From: Cyanoderma ruficeps
Lineage: Eukaryota; Chordata; Aves; Passeriformes; Timaliidae
Length of the DNA stretch: 64,000 nt
Assembly (NCBI GenBank): GCA_008694505.1
Contig: VZDJ01000090.1
Span: 9,603,521 to 9,667,520, forward strand
Reading direction: 5' to 3'
Made by a program: the position numbers and the translations under genes. Positions 28,893-42,800 of this stretch are shown here, piece by piece (the stretch's first letter is position 1; every line of letters starts with the position of its first letter). The notes beneath the pieces are model-generated. The model saw only the letters and a list, made by a program, of their open reading frames with translations, was not told where the DNA came from and did not search any database.

Positions 28893-31533
28893 TGTATAAA
28901 ATTCTCAGTAAGTCAGAATTTTCACTTGCCAGAATGGTTGCATTGGAAGAGCTGAACTGGATCCCTTCTCTTGCTTCAGACTGGGAGCAGGAAGAGTAAG
29001 AGTCACATTGGTCACAAATGTGTTTTTTCAACAGTAGCAAAAGCAAGTTACAGAATACATTTAAGTGCTGTTAGGTTTCCAGCCTGTAAGCACTGAAATC
29101 TGCCAAAATTTAAAATTTGAAGGTTTTTGGTTGTTTTGGTTTTGGGATTTTTTTTAACAGGAAAGTGATCATCTAAAATTTTGCAACCATGGAAGAAAGT
29201 CTCTGTTCGATGTATTTAAATAATTCAAAATCTAGGTATATGTCATATATATCTGTGAAATGTTGAACTTATTATTTGCAATATACCTTTAAAACCAGAT
29301 GCGTTAGCTCCAGCTTATATCAGATATAAACTTTACAGTTACCCCTTATAAAAATTGATAGCTAGAACGTCAATTTTTTCAAAAAAATTGTACATGCACT
29401 TATTTTTAAACAGCACGTGTAAATCTTATAATCAGAAATATTTTTATTTAGCTATCAGCTATCAAAATATTACTATTTGGCCTGAAATACCCATTGTAAT
29501 GCTAAAAAGCTCTAGTTGAACTTTCTTTTGGGTTAGTTTTTATTTTTTTCTTGGAATAATGAGTGTTGTAACAAAATTTCATTTATACACCTTATTTCAC
29601 GTGTTCTGGTTTTTTTTAAACCAGAAAAACAAGTTGATAATGAAAATAATTTTATATATTCATTGAAAAACAACTGCTATCACAGAAGAATTTAAACTCT
29701 GTTTAAGATGGCATGTCCTGTGTAAACAGTGAAAATAAGAAATGCTGCATTCTGTATTCAGTGGAGGACAAACCACAAGTTAAGGTGATGGACCATAATT
29801 CTGAAAAAAAAATTATTCAGAAGACTGGATTTTTTTCTTAGTGTAAAATACTAATGCATAAATTTGTAGACATTTTTGAAAAAACCAAAAATTTACCTAG
29901 GGTCAAAAAGCTGAAGATGGCTGCTTAACTGTGTTCATCACAAAAATTACAATGTGAAGGCAGCTGGAAAAGAAAGTTGCAGAAGTGCTATCCTGAATGT
30001 GTGGCTCCTTTGAATAGAACAGAGCCAAAAGACTGCTTGTTAAAATATGATTCACTTCTCTCCAGTGGCTGTTTCCACAAGGCAAGAATAGGATTGTTTC
30101 TTTGATAGATGAATAGAAAAAATACAGAAGAGGCAAGAAAGGAGGTGTGTCAGCACATAGCAAGTGTCCTTCTGAAAACAGCTAAGTCCAAGGTTTAACC
30201 TATCATTAGGTTTTATGCTTCGATTAATCTGCACAGTGAAATCTGGTGAAAAGTACAGACTAAGGTGTTTTTAGTAATTATTCCTAAGTGTGTGTTTCTG
30301 TTATGATAAGTGACTAAGCGTAGCAATTCTGGCTGTGATGGAAAACAGGGAAAAGTCTGTCCTTGATTGCATCTGACCGCGGCAGCTGGCATAGGTGTAT
30401 CCAGCTAGGTGTGCCAAAACCAGCTGGGATAGCTATTATTTTACTAAAGAGGTGCTCTCTGTCTTTGGGGGGGTTGTCTATTGATTACCAAAAGGTCTGA
30501 TTTTTTTCTTTAATATATAAATTTAACAAGCTTAGTGATTTTCATAAAATAAACATAAGAATGCAAAGATGCATTCATTGTCTGTAAGGCAGTGCAGCTT
30601 TCCTCCTGTTAGAGGGGCTTGTACAGACTGTTTATAAGCAGTGTAGGTGTGTGTTCTGATACTATTTTTTGTTTGTGTGATAAATTTATGTTTAAGATGA
30701 GATAGATGATAAAAGTGCCTCATGAGGCATCTTCAGTGCCCTGAAACAGCACTTGAACCAGTTTCATTGTCCGGCTCTAATAGTTGATTTATGGAAGCTG
30801 TCTAAGCATAGAAAGTATGGGGTTTAGTTTTAAAGAGTTTTGAAGGCATTGAGTATGACTTTCAGTTAAAACCCATAATTTTAAAAGATGGTGTGAAGAC
30901 TTGAGAGGAGAAAGTTAAGTGCTGACATTGAGAAAGAAAACTTTTCTGTCCTCTCCCTCCCTCCCCTCTGCTGGAAGGGGAGGCCAAGGTTGAACAATCC
31001 ACACCAAATTGCATAAACTTGGTCTATAACACTGGAGGGTGAGGTGTCATTAACAAATACAGCTTTAAAAACATGTCTGGTCCATGGTGTAAACTGCACT
31101 AGGTAATCCTGCTGGGATGAAGGGGAGAGAGGGGAGTGCAGAAGATGCTTAGACACTAATATGCTAGCACTGTTGTTAGTTAATGCAGCTGATTTTATTT
31201 CCTGGTGCCACCACTTTCACTCTTAACTGGCATCACATCCATGCTTTTGCAGAGTATTTCTTTTGGCACAGTTAGGTGCTGTTAAGTGAAGGGTGTAGCT
31301 AAGAGGTTGTAAATTGCTCTCTTGTGTGTATTTGTAGTGGTCAAGCCTCCAAGACTGTGGTACCCAGCAAATCCACCTGCAGCCATGTTCTTTTAATTTC
31401 TTGGAGCTGCAGGTAGATAACTTCAATTACCAAGAGTGAACAGGTCATCTAGCTTGGGCCTTGGAATATTACCTCCAAAGCAAATGAACAAAACTAAGTA
31501 GCTGAAGGTCCTAATGATAAAGCAGGAGAAATT

Positions 31534-31579
31534 CTGTTTAAGCTGTGCTTTAATTGCTGTTTAAGCTGTGCTTTAATTT
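31534..31579. repeat. 23-bp tandem duplication
   Basis: A 23-base unit beginning CTGTTTAAGCTGTGC and ending TTTAATT(G/T) occurs at 31534-31556 and is repeated directly at 31557-31579, identical except at its last base. The near-identity suggests a recent slippage or duplication event. Confidence 0.85.
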
Positions 31580-33441
31580 ATATGACGTGTATGCCAAAGG
31601 ACAGCAGTCTGGAGTTTTTGTTAAATCTTCATCATTTGCCCACAGTAGCTTGGTTTTGTCTATTTTTCTTCTGAATGTTTCTTCTGCATTGACTGTTCTT
31701 ATCACTTGTGTGCTCTCAAGTGGTGTTTAAAAAGTCCTTCTTTTCTTTGGCGTGTCAAACAAAAATAAAAGCAGAAACACTGCATCTGCCTCGGCTAGCA
31801 GATTGACACTTTGTGCTTCAGGTTCCCATAGTTTGTAAGGAAAAGTACCTTAACACTTCAAATTCAAATGTAAATCTTTTCTTACTCAAGAACATTGTCA
31901 GTAAGAGAGGAAAAAATATCCTCAGAGATTTCTGAGGTGGAATATGAGCAAATCAAACATACTTAATCTTTTTTGGAAGGGATTGTAAGTTTTGTTTAGG
32001 TCTGCTTTGGCTCAGAATGGTTTGAGATGGGCTCCCTCCCCATCTTTCTGTCAAAGCTTTGCAGAGCTCAGGGGAGAAGGCAAAGGCGCTTAGGACATTG
32101 ACATGGAAAAGAGGCAGCTCTGAGTCCGCAGCTTTGAATGCCTGCTGAGGACAGGACTGATGAATAAAGCATCACCATTTTTTCATTGCTCTTTTTTAGC
32201 AGAGCCCCAGCACCCTGGTGGAGATTTAAATAGTAGCTCATAAAGATTAGGAGTTGATATTTTTCATCTGTAACTTTTCCCTAACAAAAACGGTCAGGAT
32301 TGTATCGACAATTAAAATGAGATACTGCTCGCCTACAAGCTTCCTGTGCTTTTGTCTTGTATTTATTAGCTGATGTAACTCTGTATTTGGTTTGCTGGGT
32401 TTTATATGGAGAGTATGTCTTGATGTGCACTGGTACAAAATGAGTGTTTTCTTACAACTTTTCTCTCTGTCAAGGCTCTAAAGGGAAAAAAGGGAAACAA
32501 TAGTGAATGAAACGCCAATGCTGTACACTGGTGATGCTTAGGTGTGCTAGAAATAATGTGTCGCTCAGTCCCCTCTCCTGAAACATCCCTTAATTCATTT
32601 TAATGTCTCTCTTCATTCTTATTAATGCACTTTGTTCTCTATGCTGCTGCCACATTGTGTTACACGTACCTACACATGAAATCCGTTCTGCTCTTCTGTC
32701 ACCTCCAGGCCTTTTCCAACACGAGGATTGTCCCTACGTGTCCTCTTCCTTCTTTGCTTACACTTGCTTCAAAATTTTTTTCCCTCATAAATTATGAAGC
32801 TTTTTTTTTTCCTAGCATAGCATTTAATCAGGACTTCCATCTCATATTCAAAGTACTCTGAACAGTTTGTCGTGACTGTGATCTCAGCACCATTTTCCTC
32901 ATATTTTTTGTATTAGGACAGTTGCAAAAGTATTTTGACAGCTTTTAATTCTTTTTTTTTTTTGAAGAGAGTGTTGCACAATGTCAGGTTTTATACTTTC
33001 AGTAGGTGTACCTAAATTACATAGTGCATTATCTTCTAGTGGGCTCTAATGTTCTTTCACAGAAATGGATTAAAGTCTGTGGTGTCTCAAACTGGAGTTG
33101 TTTTACCCAGTTTTACAACATACCTAGGCAGAAGTATTTGCATTTATTAAGACCTAGATTTATTACAATCTCTAAAATAATTTACGGTGTGTTTCATGAG
33201 CTTTAAAATGTGAATGAATTTGAAAAGCTATGCTTTTTAACTGTTAAAAAAATAGCTCAAGCTTTGATGTCACAAGTCATTAATGTTGAGTGAGAATAAA
33301 GATTTTAAGCCATTTTAACATGAAGTGTGTTCTTTTCACAATTCCCCACATTATCTTAACAAAATGAATGAACTTTCATTAGGAAAAAAGTAAAAAGTAC
33401 AAGATTAAAGTTGATGAGCTAAATCAAGGTGTCCTGCTTGG

Positions 33442-33486
33442 TTGATTTAAATCCGTGATTAAAATCAGTGATTTGATTTAAATCAA
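33442..33486. repeat. GATTTAAATC palindrome cluster
   Basis: TTGATTTAAATC at 33442-33453 and the perfect 14-bp palindrome TTGATTTAAATCAA at 33473-33486 flank GTGATTAAAATCAGTGA. The phrase recalls an old interspersed repeat seen in amniote genomes. I cannot name the family with certainty. Confidence 0.55.
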
Positions 33487-36125
33487 TCCACTGTTCTTTC
33501 AGCCAGTCTGAGTTGAACTGTTCTTCATTTCCTGCCTAATTAGAATTGCTTCTGTAAGATTAGTTAGGACTGTGCTTTGATACAGAAAATCTGCTGCACC
33601 CTCTGAATTGCCTGCATTTTGGTTTTGGGGGATGAAGACTTTTTTTTCCTCTTGTTTTTCTGCTTTTCAAATAATAGTTTTAATGAAGTGAGATTACTCC
33701 TAGAACAGTATCTCTCTATCCCTTAATGGCTAGAGACAGAAAACCAGGTCTACAACCACAGCTCGCCTTGTTAAGGATCATTTGAGCCGATGACTTGTTC
33801 AGATAGCAGGGAAGGGGTTGATGTGTCTTCCTGCCATCTCTCCGTTGTTGTGGGGCTGATGTTCCCAGGTGCCTCTCTCCTGCAGAGCATTGTCTATTCA
33901 GCCTGCTGCAGGTCACCCTTAACCACAGAAATGACTGAATATAAAGGTCTGGAGATGTAACTAAGGAAATGAGGGGCAGTAGACCTAATGATAGCTATTT
34001 TTCTCATGGCCTCATGCCCATTGGTGTGTCCGCAAAGTTGGTGCAAGGTCCTGTGGAAACTTGTCTCCTCTCTGTGCAAACTTCTCCACAGGGTGGATGA
34101 TCTGGTAACCTGTCAATTTAAGCTTGTTCTGCAGTCCTTTTCCTAGCTGACCACAATCTTTTATTGATTTATTAATTTATTTTCCCCTCTTCCTGGTCTT
34201 CATGAGATTTTTGATGTGAAGTTCATATTACATTCCTGTGAAACTTGAGTGGAAATTGTCAGCTTCTTGTCTTGCTGTGTACCTACGCCTGTGAGCAACA
34301 GTCACACAAGCTTCATTTTCCTTTGCTGTAAAGAAAAGCCTATAACACAGCTGTAAGGAAGGTTTATCATACTAAAACCTGTAGCCCAGGATTCTTTAGG
34401 CCCACAGAAACAACCTATGATGAATTACTTTGCACTCTGAAGTGTAACTAAATATTAATTTCTGTTTGTAGCTATTGCATACATCCTGACAAATAAAGTG
34501 ATTTCATCCTGGAATGAAATCCAGGACAAAACCAGACTGCTATACTGCATGTCCTATAAGCAGATCTCTTCAGAAAAGTACTTAGTTGTTGATTTAATTA
34601 CTTTGGTTGTTTTGGGAAACAATTCCTAGAGGAAGAATGGTCTTCTGTAGCACTGCCTTGGAAAACCAAGCCAGAGTATTCTGCCTGTCAAATGCTGCCT
34701 GCCTGGCCCTTGCCAATCATGAGAACTTTGTGCTGCTCCTTCACTTTAGGAGAAAATCGGTTTCAATAAGGCCTTTTTCCTTTGATTTTCTTTCTTAGAT
34801 TGCACAGTTGTTTAAGAAAAGGATTACCATATACTCTGGATCTTTGGAGTGCCCTAATATGTTGAGATACAGGAGAGGCTTGGAGACAACTATGAAATAT
34901 TACTTTATTAGCGATGTGCAGAGAAGATTGTTTAGAAAAAAATACTACTGCCAGTTCTGAAAGCTGAAGGATTTACCTTTATAATGAAAATGAAAAATGT
35001 GTAAAAGCTTTCTTGTACGTAGAACAATGTTTTGTTAGCTAGAATATAATTTAAAACATGTTATGGGAATTTACATTTTTCTAAAGAAGGAGCTGCCAAA
35101 TCAAATTAGTTTTGAATTCAGGAAAACTCTCGTTGAGGGATTCAGACAAGCCATATGGTGCTCTCTTGCAAACATCAAGGCAAGGGAAAGTACTGTGTGG
35201 GCTTTTATCACATTTTAGTCATTTTGAGAAGAAAATATGTTTTAGTATTTTTATGCGTACAATTTATATTGGAATTTAATGAGAAAGAAATGACATGTAC
35301 CTAAGATAAATCTAGATAATGAAAACCTACTCAGATGCACTCAGCTTGATTTAAGGTGCCTTGTTTTGATTTTAGAGCACTTAATATATTGAGGGTTTGT
35401 TTTTTTTTTTTTCATGGCTATGGTGAATATTTATCTTATGTTGGACTCATTTCAGTACTGTAGGAGCCAGTTTCAGGTACTTACATGGACTGTCTAGAGA
35501 GGAAAAATAATTCTTGCCTCAGCTGTTGGTGCACAGAAGGCAGGTTCAGGTGTGAAGCTACTCCTAGGGACTTTCTGGTATTTCATCCTCAAAGCAGAGG
35601 CATGATGCTTATTAAACAGCACTTCAGGATAATGCCAAGGGTATAAAATGAAACACTTACAACTCTGCAGCCTGGTGGTCTGTCACCCAGTTTAAAGCTG
35701 CCTTGTGCCAACTGTTTGTCACTGCTTCTCCCTATCCCAGCTCTGCCACAACTGGCAGCCCTCCACACCATGGTGTTCAAGTCACTGCATGTCTGGGGAC
35801 GTCTTCTGTGCTGTTTTAAAACAAGGATAAAAGCAGTTATGTCCAGGAGTAAGTGCTTTGAGATTTTCTGGTGAGAACAGGGATCTGAAAATGGAGAGTT
35901 TAGGTTTTCTAGTTGACTTCTTTTTAAGAGGTACCTTTGAGCCCTGTTTCCAAAGGTCCAGGTTCACAGCCTTTTTGGTGCAAAAGCTGTGGGTTCCTGT
36001 TCAAAGGTCTCTGCTGCTTTCCAGGAGGGGGAATGACTGAGGACCAGCTGGTGAGCAGAGGGTGCACTACAGCCCTGCTCCACGGGGTCTGGTACACCCA
36101 ACACCTGTGTTGGGTCACAAAACCA

Positions 36126-36295
36126 GCCTTTCACTCCTCTTTTCCCCATCCCTGGAAGTGTTCAAAGCCAGGCTGGACAGGGCTTTGAGCTACCTGGTCT
36201 GGGGGAGGTGACTCTGCCCGTGGCATGGGGGTTGGAACTAGAAGATCTTGAAGGTCCCTTCCATCCCAAACCACTCTGCTTCTGTGGTTTGGTTT
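36126..36295 (+). mobile_element. CR1 LINE 3'-end fragment
   Basis: In order: CCCATCCCTGGAAGTGTTCA, AAGCCAGGCTGGACAGGGCT, TTGAGCTACCTGGTCTGGG, GGCATGGGGGTTGGAACTAG, AAGATCTTGAAGGTCCCTTC, and a CCATCCCAAACCACTCTGC tail. This is the sense strand of the CR1 3' untranslated end, truncated at its 5' side. The open frames across it on both strands are repeat-derived. Confidence 0.92.
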
Positions 36296-37657
36296 AGACT
36301 GTGAGCATCTGTTTTTCAGTGTGAATTTGCATATCAAATGCATTTATGAAAAAGAAAAACGTATTTTAAAAAACGTTAAACTAATCAGCCTAGAGAGCTG
36401 ATTTGTATACCTGTGAGAAGCTATTTGCGGGAAGGTGACATGGGTTGATCTAGGGTTTTATTTGTGTATGTGGTGGGGCTGGTTTGGGGTAAGTTCTTTG
36501 TTTTTCACTGTGCACACAAAACCCAAACCACATGTGCCATGGCATCCCTCCCTTTGGTCAGACAAGCTGACACTGACGTTTCTGCAAAGACCCTCATCTG
36601 TTACAAAAGGCAACTTCTAAAGAATAAAACTTCACAAAGTCACTTTTATCTTCACTGTGCGACACTTTTTTCCCATTAATTTAGAGAAAAAAGGCTTGTT
36701 GTCAGTATCAGGGCATTAAAAACATACATCATTCTGTGAGCTGTTCAGACCTGGTCAAAGCTCACATAAATAATTCTCTAGCCTTGATATTTTAGGAAGG
36801 GCACCAGATGGTGCTCCAGAAAGAGGGGGGGGGGAAAAAAGGATTACAGAACTATTAATTAGTTTTCAGGTTGTCTTTAGAACTATTATGTGTAGGAGCA
36901 TTTTTTAAAATATTTATGCTAATTAGTGCATGTTTTTGCAGAAGCTGGTGATGATTAAAGATGTTCTGCATCCTCACAAAAGACAGCAAGTTTTTTTTCT
37001 TTGGGGGTCAGATTCTTTGACCCACTGAGCCATCCTAGCACCCCTCCAGATGGTCAGAGATGGCTTGGAGTAACTGTAAGATGGTTTTTGCCTTTCAGGA
37101 ATGTTTTCTGCCAGGTTCCTAGCATGGTTATAATCCTCTTGGTACAGAGTGGTGGTTTGGGAGGGCTGTAGGTAATGGGTGCTCTAGGAGTCCCCTCAGG
37201 CATGATGGCTTTATCAGCGCAGCCCAGCAGCACAGCTTGCAACTGACTGACTGACTCAGGGGGGCTTTCAACTGAGCAGCACCTGAAGCAGTCCCTCACA
37301 GACCCTGTGTGAATGCTGTTTCTGTGCAGGAAATGCAAGAATGCTCCTAGGAGAGAAGTAAGGTCCCTCTCACTTCACAGGACTGCAGCATAAAGGTGCA
37401 CATGAAGGCTCTGCCCTTCAGGACAGGATCTGCTTCAGCCAAGCATTGCAGTAGCTTGTGTGCTTTGCCCACGTGTGGCCTAACTAGCGTGTACCTCGTC
37501 TTCAATGGTTGCAAAATGGTCATTCTCTGAGTACATAGTTAGTGTCAGAAAGTGGATAACTGGCACTGTACAGGTAAAAGCTCGTGCCACAAATCAAAAT
37601 AACAACCCAGGAGACCCATCCTCTATGTTCCTGCTCAGGGGCAAGTGGTGATATGGG

Positions 37658-37672
37658 CAGCAGCAGCAGCAG
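37658..37672 (+). repeat. (CAG)5 microsatellite
   Basis: Five consecutive CAG triplets in non-coding sequence. Confidence 0.9.
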
Positions 37673-38523
37673 TACCTAGACAGGGAAATTGGTAATTATG
37701 GCCCAAATGTATAGGTAAAAGCAAGATGTTCAAGTGTGCTTAAAAGTACAGTTGGGCATTAAGGCAGTTTGCAGGAGCATGATGCACTGTAGCAGCTGTC
37801 ATGCTGACTAAAACACGGCTGCCTTCTCTGCAGGGTTTCTGACAGGTGTATAGAGAAGCAGTGACTTTCACACTAAGATGGGTGTTTACAGAGAGTTCCA
37901 GTGACAACATAAGTGTAGCCACTCTGCACTGGAAGCCGTGTATCTGAAGTGGGCTACTCTGCAGGAATTGTTGTTTACTTGGCCATTCAGATCAAAATCT
38001 GAAATTACAAGCACTAGAGCCCGTGCAGTTGCTATCATTTTGGATACTGCTGTTCAAGACCGTGTTGACGTGAGTTGTGTGCAGGAAACACATTCCCTAA
38101 AGCCAGCATAGTGTATTGCCCAGGCAGTCCAAGTTTCTCTCTTCCTGCAAACCACGTAGCAGGTTTTACTGGTGGCATAGGCACAAACCTGGAGTTGGGG
38201 GATTCCATTGAGCTGGGGTTATGCTCTGGAAGTAGTAGTAGCTCCACTAGGTTCCTATAGTGCTCTACATAAGGTTGGTCTGGACTGGATCCCTGAGAAA
38301 TCATTTGATTGTGTCTCTGTATTATCTTACAAATGGGGTCCTGGACTTTCAGGATGCTGCCACAAGATTTATAATAATGGGGGGAAGCCTAGTCAGCATT
38401 ACACTTTTCTAGTAGTTATGTTGATTTCTCGTGCTTTCATCCTCATGCTGTGGCACTCCTTGTTCTTGAAGATAAATATGTGCATAAATATTTGAAAGAT
38501 TAAACTTCTTTATGGCTTCTGTT

Positions 38524-38563
38524 TTCACACACTGAGAGTAACTTCCACACACTGAGAGTAACT
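38524..38563. repeat. 20-bp tandem duplication
   Basis: The phrase CACACACTGAGAGTAACTT occurs twice in direct succession with a 20-base period, differing by about one base at the junction. Confidence 0.85.
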
Positions 38564-39828
38564 TTTTAGGCCTACATACAGGCCTTGTAATGTATCCTGC
38601 TGCTTTTAAACCTTTTAGCAACACTGTATTTGCAGAAGGCAATGACTACATATTAAAATTCTAGAAAGTAACTCCTATATTAATTTAAAGCATTAATAGG
38701 AATCATGCTTTGCATTTTCTAACCTTTCATGGGTTTCTCCAGAGGGCAGCTGAGACTTACAGCAAGTAATTCAATAACTGGACAGTACCTATATTTTCCA
38801 ATATTATATTATATTGAAAAATCACTGTAAGCTGTGACTCCATCCACCAGATTTGAGCTGCTGTTTTGTGGTCCTCTCCAGGATTGTTTTCTATATGCAG
38901 CATTATATTAAGCAATGGTGTTTTGGGAGACTTTTTGTAAAAAAAACCAATTCATGCAAAGCAGAAAAGTGATAGCATATCAGATGCTAGTTTGTATATG
39001 CACATAGAAATGTAAATCCATATGAGGTGGAAGCAGAACATGATACTTGGCAGCATTTCCTGCCTTTACACATGTTAGCAATATCCACAAGTAGACATGA
39101 TGGGGACTGAAGTCACACCAGCCTTAGATATCTCCATATCCATGTGTCTACATTTCACCATTTAATACCAGTCTGTGTAACCTTTGTTTTTATTTATTTT
39201 TATATATATTGCTTTCAATTTTTGCTCTTGGCACACTTGTGTGTTTTCAGCGTGCTGGTTAAGAAAGGCAGGCAAAGACAAACGTTCAGAAATTAAGGTG
39301 GTGCTGATTTCTCCCATAAGTGAAAGTGCACATCTGCTTCAGCTCATCCTCCTAAGACAGGAGGCTGTTGCCTATACTAAGGCTGGCTACAGGCATCCAT
39401 GAAATTCAAAAAACTCTCTCTGTGAGGAGTCCATCAAATCTAAAGAGAGCCACAGAAGAGCTCTCAATCACTTACTTTACCATAAACCATAAGGATTTCA
39501 ATACGCTTATACTTTCAATAAGCTTTCCCCCTTCCACACCTATGTTGTTGTGAAATGATAGGTCTTGTTTCCAGGTAACAAAGACCTGTGGATGACTTGG
39601 CAAGGCTACATTCATCTCATCTGTGTTGCTCTGTCCTCTCCCTTATCAGTAGGGAAAGCAGCTGGAAAAAGATGGAGCAGCCAGAAGCCTGTTGTCAGCT
39701 GCAGGGTGTCTGTCCAGTGAGTCCTCTCCAAAGCATGTACAGCTTTCTTCACCCACTCAGTGCCATGGAAGGATAAATCTGTCCTTCATCCGTGCCCTCT
39801 GAAGTTGGATCTTTTGTAAGGCTTTGAC

Positions 39829-39894
39829 CTTTTTGTTTGGTTGTTGGGGTTTTTGGTTTTGGTGGTTTTTTTGGTTTGGTTTTGTTTTGTTTTG
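39829..39894 (+). repeat. T/G-rich low-complexity tract
   Basis: About 65 bases of TTTTTGTTTGG, GGTTTTGG and TTTTGTTTTG units, almost without A or C on the + strand. Confidence 0.75.
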
Positions 39895-42800
39895 AGGTGA
39901 TTAGTGCATGGTTTTCACCACAATTAAATGAAGCTCATTCACTGAAAAAAATATTCTGTACACGTTATACACATTACAGTCACAGGTTATTATTTTCTGC
40001 CTCTTGAAGTCTAGCTGATTTCTTTGGGAATAACTAAAGCCAGCAAGCAACAGATCTGGTAAGTGTGACTGCAGTAAGGCAAGCATGGCAGGACACTGTT
40101 AATTAGCAGTGGACCCTACAGCCTTGATGAAGGGCAGGGAAGAAAAACACTTTTCTGTGATGCACAGCACTGGATGTGCAATTTTGGATGCCCATCTTGG
40201 CAGAGTGTCAGTGCCTTGTGCCCTTCTGTGAGTCACCCATCAAGCTTACATTCACCAAATATTTTATTTCTTATTCATTGGAGTGTGTGGGATTATTACA
40301 GGAATGCAGTTGAATCTTTTGCAAGTGTTTCAGAGCACTCAAAGAGAAATAAGAAATTATGGCTTCTCTGCATGGGATCTTCTCTGCTTGCTGGAAACAC
40401 TGTTTGTTTCAGAGGTGAGTATGGACAGCAGATAGTGAGTCTGTGGCAGAAGCTGGGGATACCTTAGAATAGTTTACATGAGTAAACAAAGTCCCAAGTG
40501 GATGTGCAGATAATGGAGAAAAGTACATTTGCAGATTGGGAACAGTCAGTAGGAAAAGAGGATCTCCTTTTCCTGTGTTTTAAGATTCCTTGACAGAGCA
40601 GATCATGATTTGAAGTAGCGAGGCAACAGGCATGATTTAAAAACATTAGATTTCTGGAAACTGTCAGACACTAATTTTCAGCTTCGAAAGACCTCAGACA
40701 TGTGGAAGGACACAATTCACAGGAGGAAAGTGGTTAGAAGAGGAGGAAAGTTGTTTGCTCTTGAGTAATTTTTGCATAGGAGGACTGGTGACGTTAATTT
40801 AACTACATGACTTTTTCTAATGTTTTGTGTTACTTGCCTTTTTTTTCCCCTAATTCCTAATTTTTTTGTCTACTGCATTCATTTACTTTTAACTAGAGTG
40901 ATCTGTGATATTTTTCTTCCCTCATACTTTGAAATATTATTTGCTTTATGGTACTTTGATTTTGCTCCTGACACTCGTTCAAGCTTAAATAAGTATACAA
41001 AATATATACAAGTTTTGGAAAGTTCATATTCTGTAAAATATAAATTCCTACTAAGCTTTTACTAGCAAGAAATTCAGTGTACTCTGTACTGTCAATATCA
41101 GGTCATGAAGAAACAAGAGGGACAAGATGTTTTTTTAGTATGCTGTCTATTGACATTTTTTAATAGGAAAAAAGGGATTCATGGAAGAGTATAGTGGGGA
41201 TTTTTAAGTAATTGTTTTTGAGCTGCAGGTTTTATTGGACTAAGTAGAAACTTTCAAGACCCTTCAAGTTATTGGATACACACCAGCATTGCTGACTTGC
41301 ATAATGAGAAAATAAAAACCAATTTGAGTAGTTTTAACAAGTGGAGAAGTGCTTTAAAAGTGCAAGGGAGAAGCATATCAGAAGTATGCTTCAGCAGCCA
41401 GGGGCTAACCTTAGAAACAGTGAGAAGTTTCTAAGCCACAAAGGCTTTGTTGGTCCCATTTTGCCTAATTAGGTGTACCCTTTAAAGTAAAGATTCTATG
41501 CAGTATTGACTCAGAAACTGTTCTCTGAGTCACATTTGCTTCTCATCTCTTGGCAGATAGCTTGTATCATCAGACTTTAGTAAGCTATAGCTCACTTCCC
41601 TGGCAGATGTGCCTGACCACTTGTAAAAAATCACACCATATGTTGGTAACTATTTTAATAAACTATTCTCAAATTTTTAGTGTGTAAAAAAAAAATTGAT
41701 CAAGGTTCCTTTAGTCATGGCTACATCTCGAACAGAAATATTTGTAAGAAGATACATTAGCCATTTTATCTCCTCTGAATTATGAGAACTATAATAAGCA
41801 ATGTTTTGTAAAAAATTGCACAAAAGTAAATCATTAACCATGGTCTTTCAGTTGCAGCATCAGCTGTGGGAAAGAACTTTTTTCCTGCTCTGTAGTGCTC
41901 ATAAAAGTCATGGCTGGGTTTTCTGATGCTAAACACGATTCACCAGTGTTGGCCGTATCTTCTGATGTGGTTCCACCTGAATCTTGTGGAAATGCTGTCC
42001 TTGTTAGCCTTATACTAATTTGAGCACTTTAAAGTAGGTAGTTGTGTGTTCCTTAAGTCTAATTTGTAAATATTTGCATGGAATTACACTACGTTTTTTT
42101 CTATATTCAGCAACACTGCTGTACGTGTAACTTCTTTTAAACCTGTAGGATTTACTCAAATGACTTGAAAATTTAAATCCACAAAAATGACTGATTTGGG
42201 ATTAGCACTGAATCCAGAAACAGATAATTCTGAGCCAAAAGGTAGAGCTTCCATAAAATAGTACGATTAGAAGGCCACTGAAATCACAGGTGATGTTTTG
42301 GTGTGGTGGTTTGGGAAAAGAAGCTTAGGTCTTTCTCTTTGGAGGGAAAATCTTGCTGTAACAAAGCCCATGTGCTGCAAAGGCACTAGTGGCTTTCATG
42401 GTTTTTCCTTGCAGTTCTTTAGCAGATTTTGGAGCCTTCCTGATTTAAAAGGGAGGGGACTAAAAAGTGGAGCTTTTCTGGTCCCATTTCAGAGCTGTTG
42501 GACTTAGCAGTTTCCTATGTCTTCACGGAGCTGGGCATTGGAGCAAGGCTGAGGTGGTAAGGCAGGCAGGTTGATGTGCTGACGCAAGTAGTTCATTTTG
42601 TGGTTGCATTTTGCATCAGTTACTGAGCTTTGAACTGCTCATTTAGTCTCCAGCTTTGCACAGGGTAATGCTGGGAACAGCTCTTTTATGTCATTTGAAA
42701 GCTTTGCTGACTTGAAAGCAGTATCTGTTTTACTTTAAATGACAATGATAATGCATTTAATGATGGCCATTCAAGTTTTAAAGGAGTATGACTATGTGCA

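Larger units (their letters stand above)
23312..36125. other. Non-coding intronic stretch
   Basis: No exon recognised. It holds small repeats listed separately (28848-28892, 31534-31579, 33442-33486). Many poly-T runs and sense/antisense pairs of short open frames (for example around 24450-24670 and 25570-25890) look like composition effects. Confidence 0.6.

Noticed and set aside
36825..36840. G10 A6 run as a possible quadruplex or regulatory site
   Set aside because: A single G run without further G tracts nearby; a simple homopolymer is the better explanation.
38268..38300. Possible CR1 tail (GGTTGGTCTGGACTGGATCC)
   Set aside because: The match stops after about 20 bases and lacks the CCAACC and CTGTGATTCTG parts.
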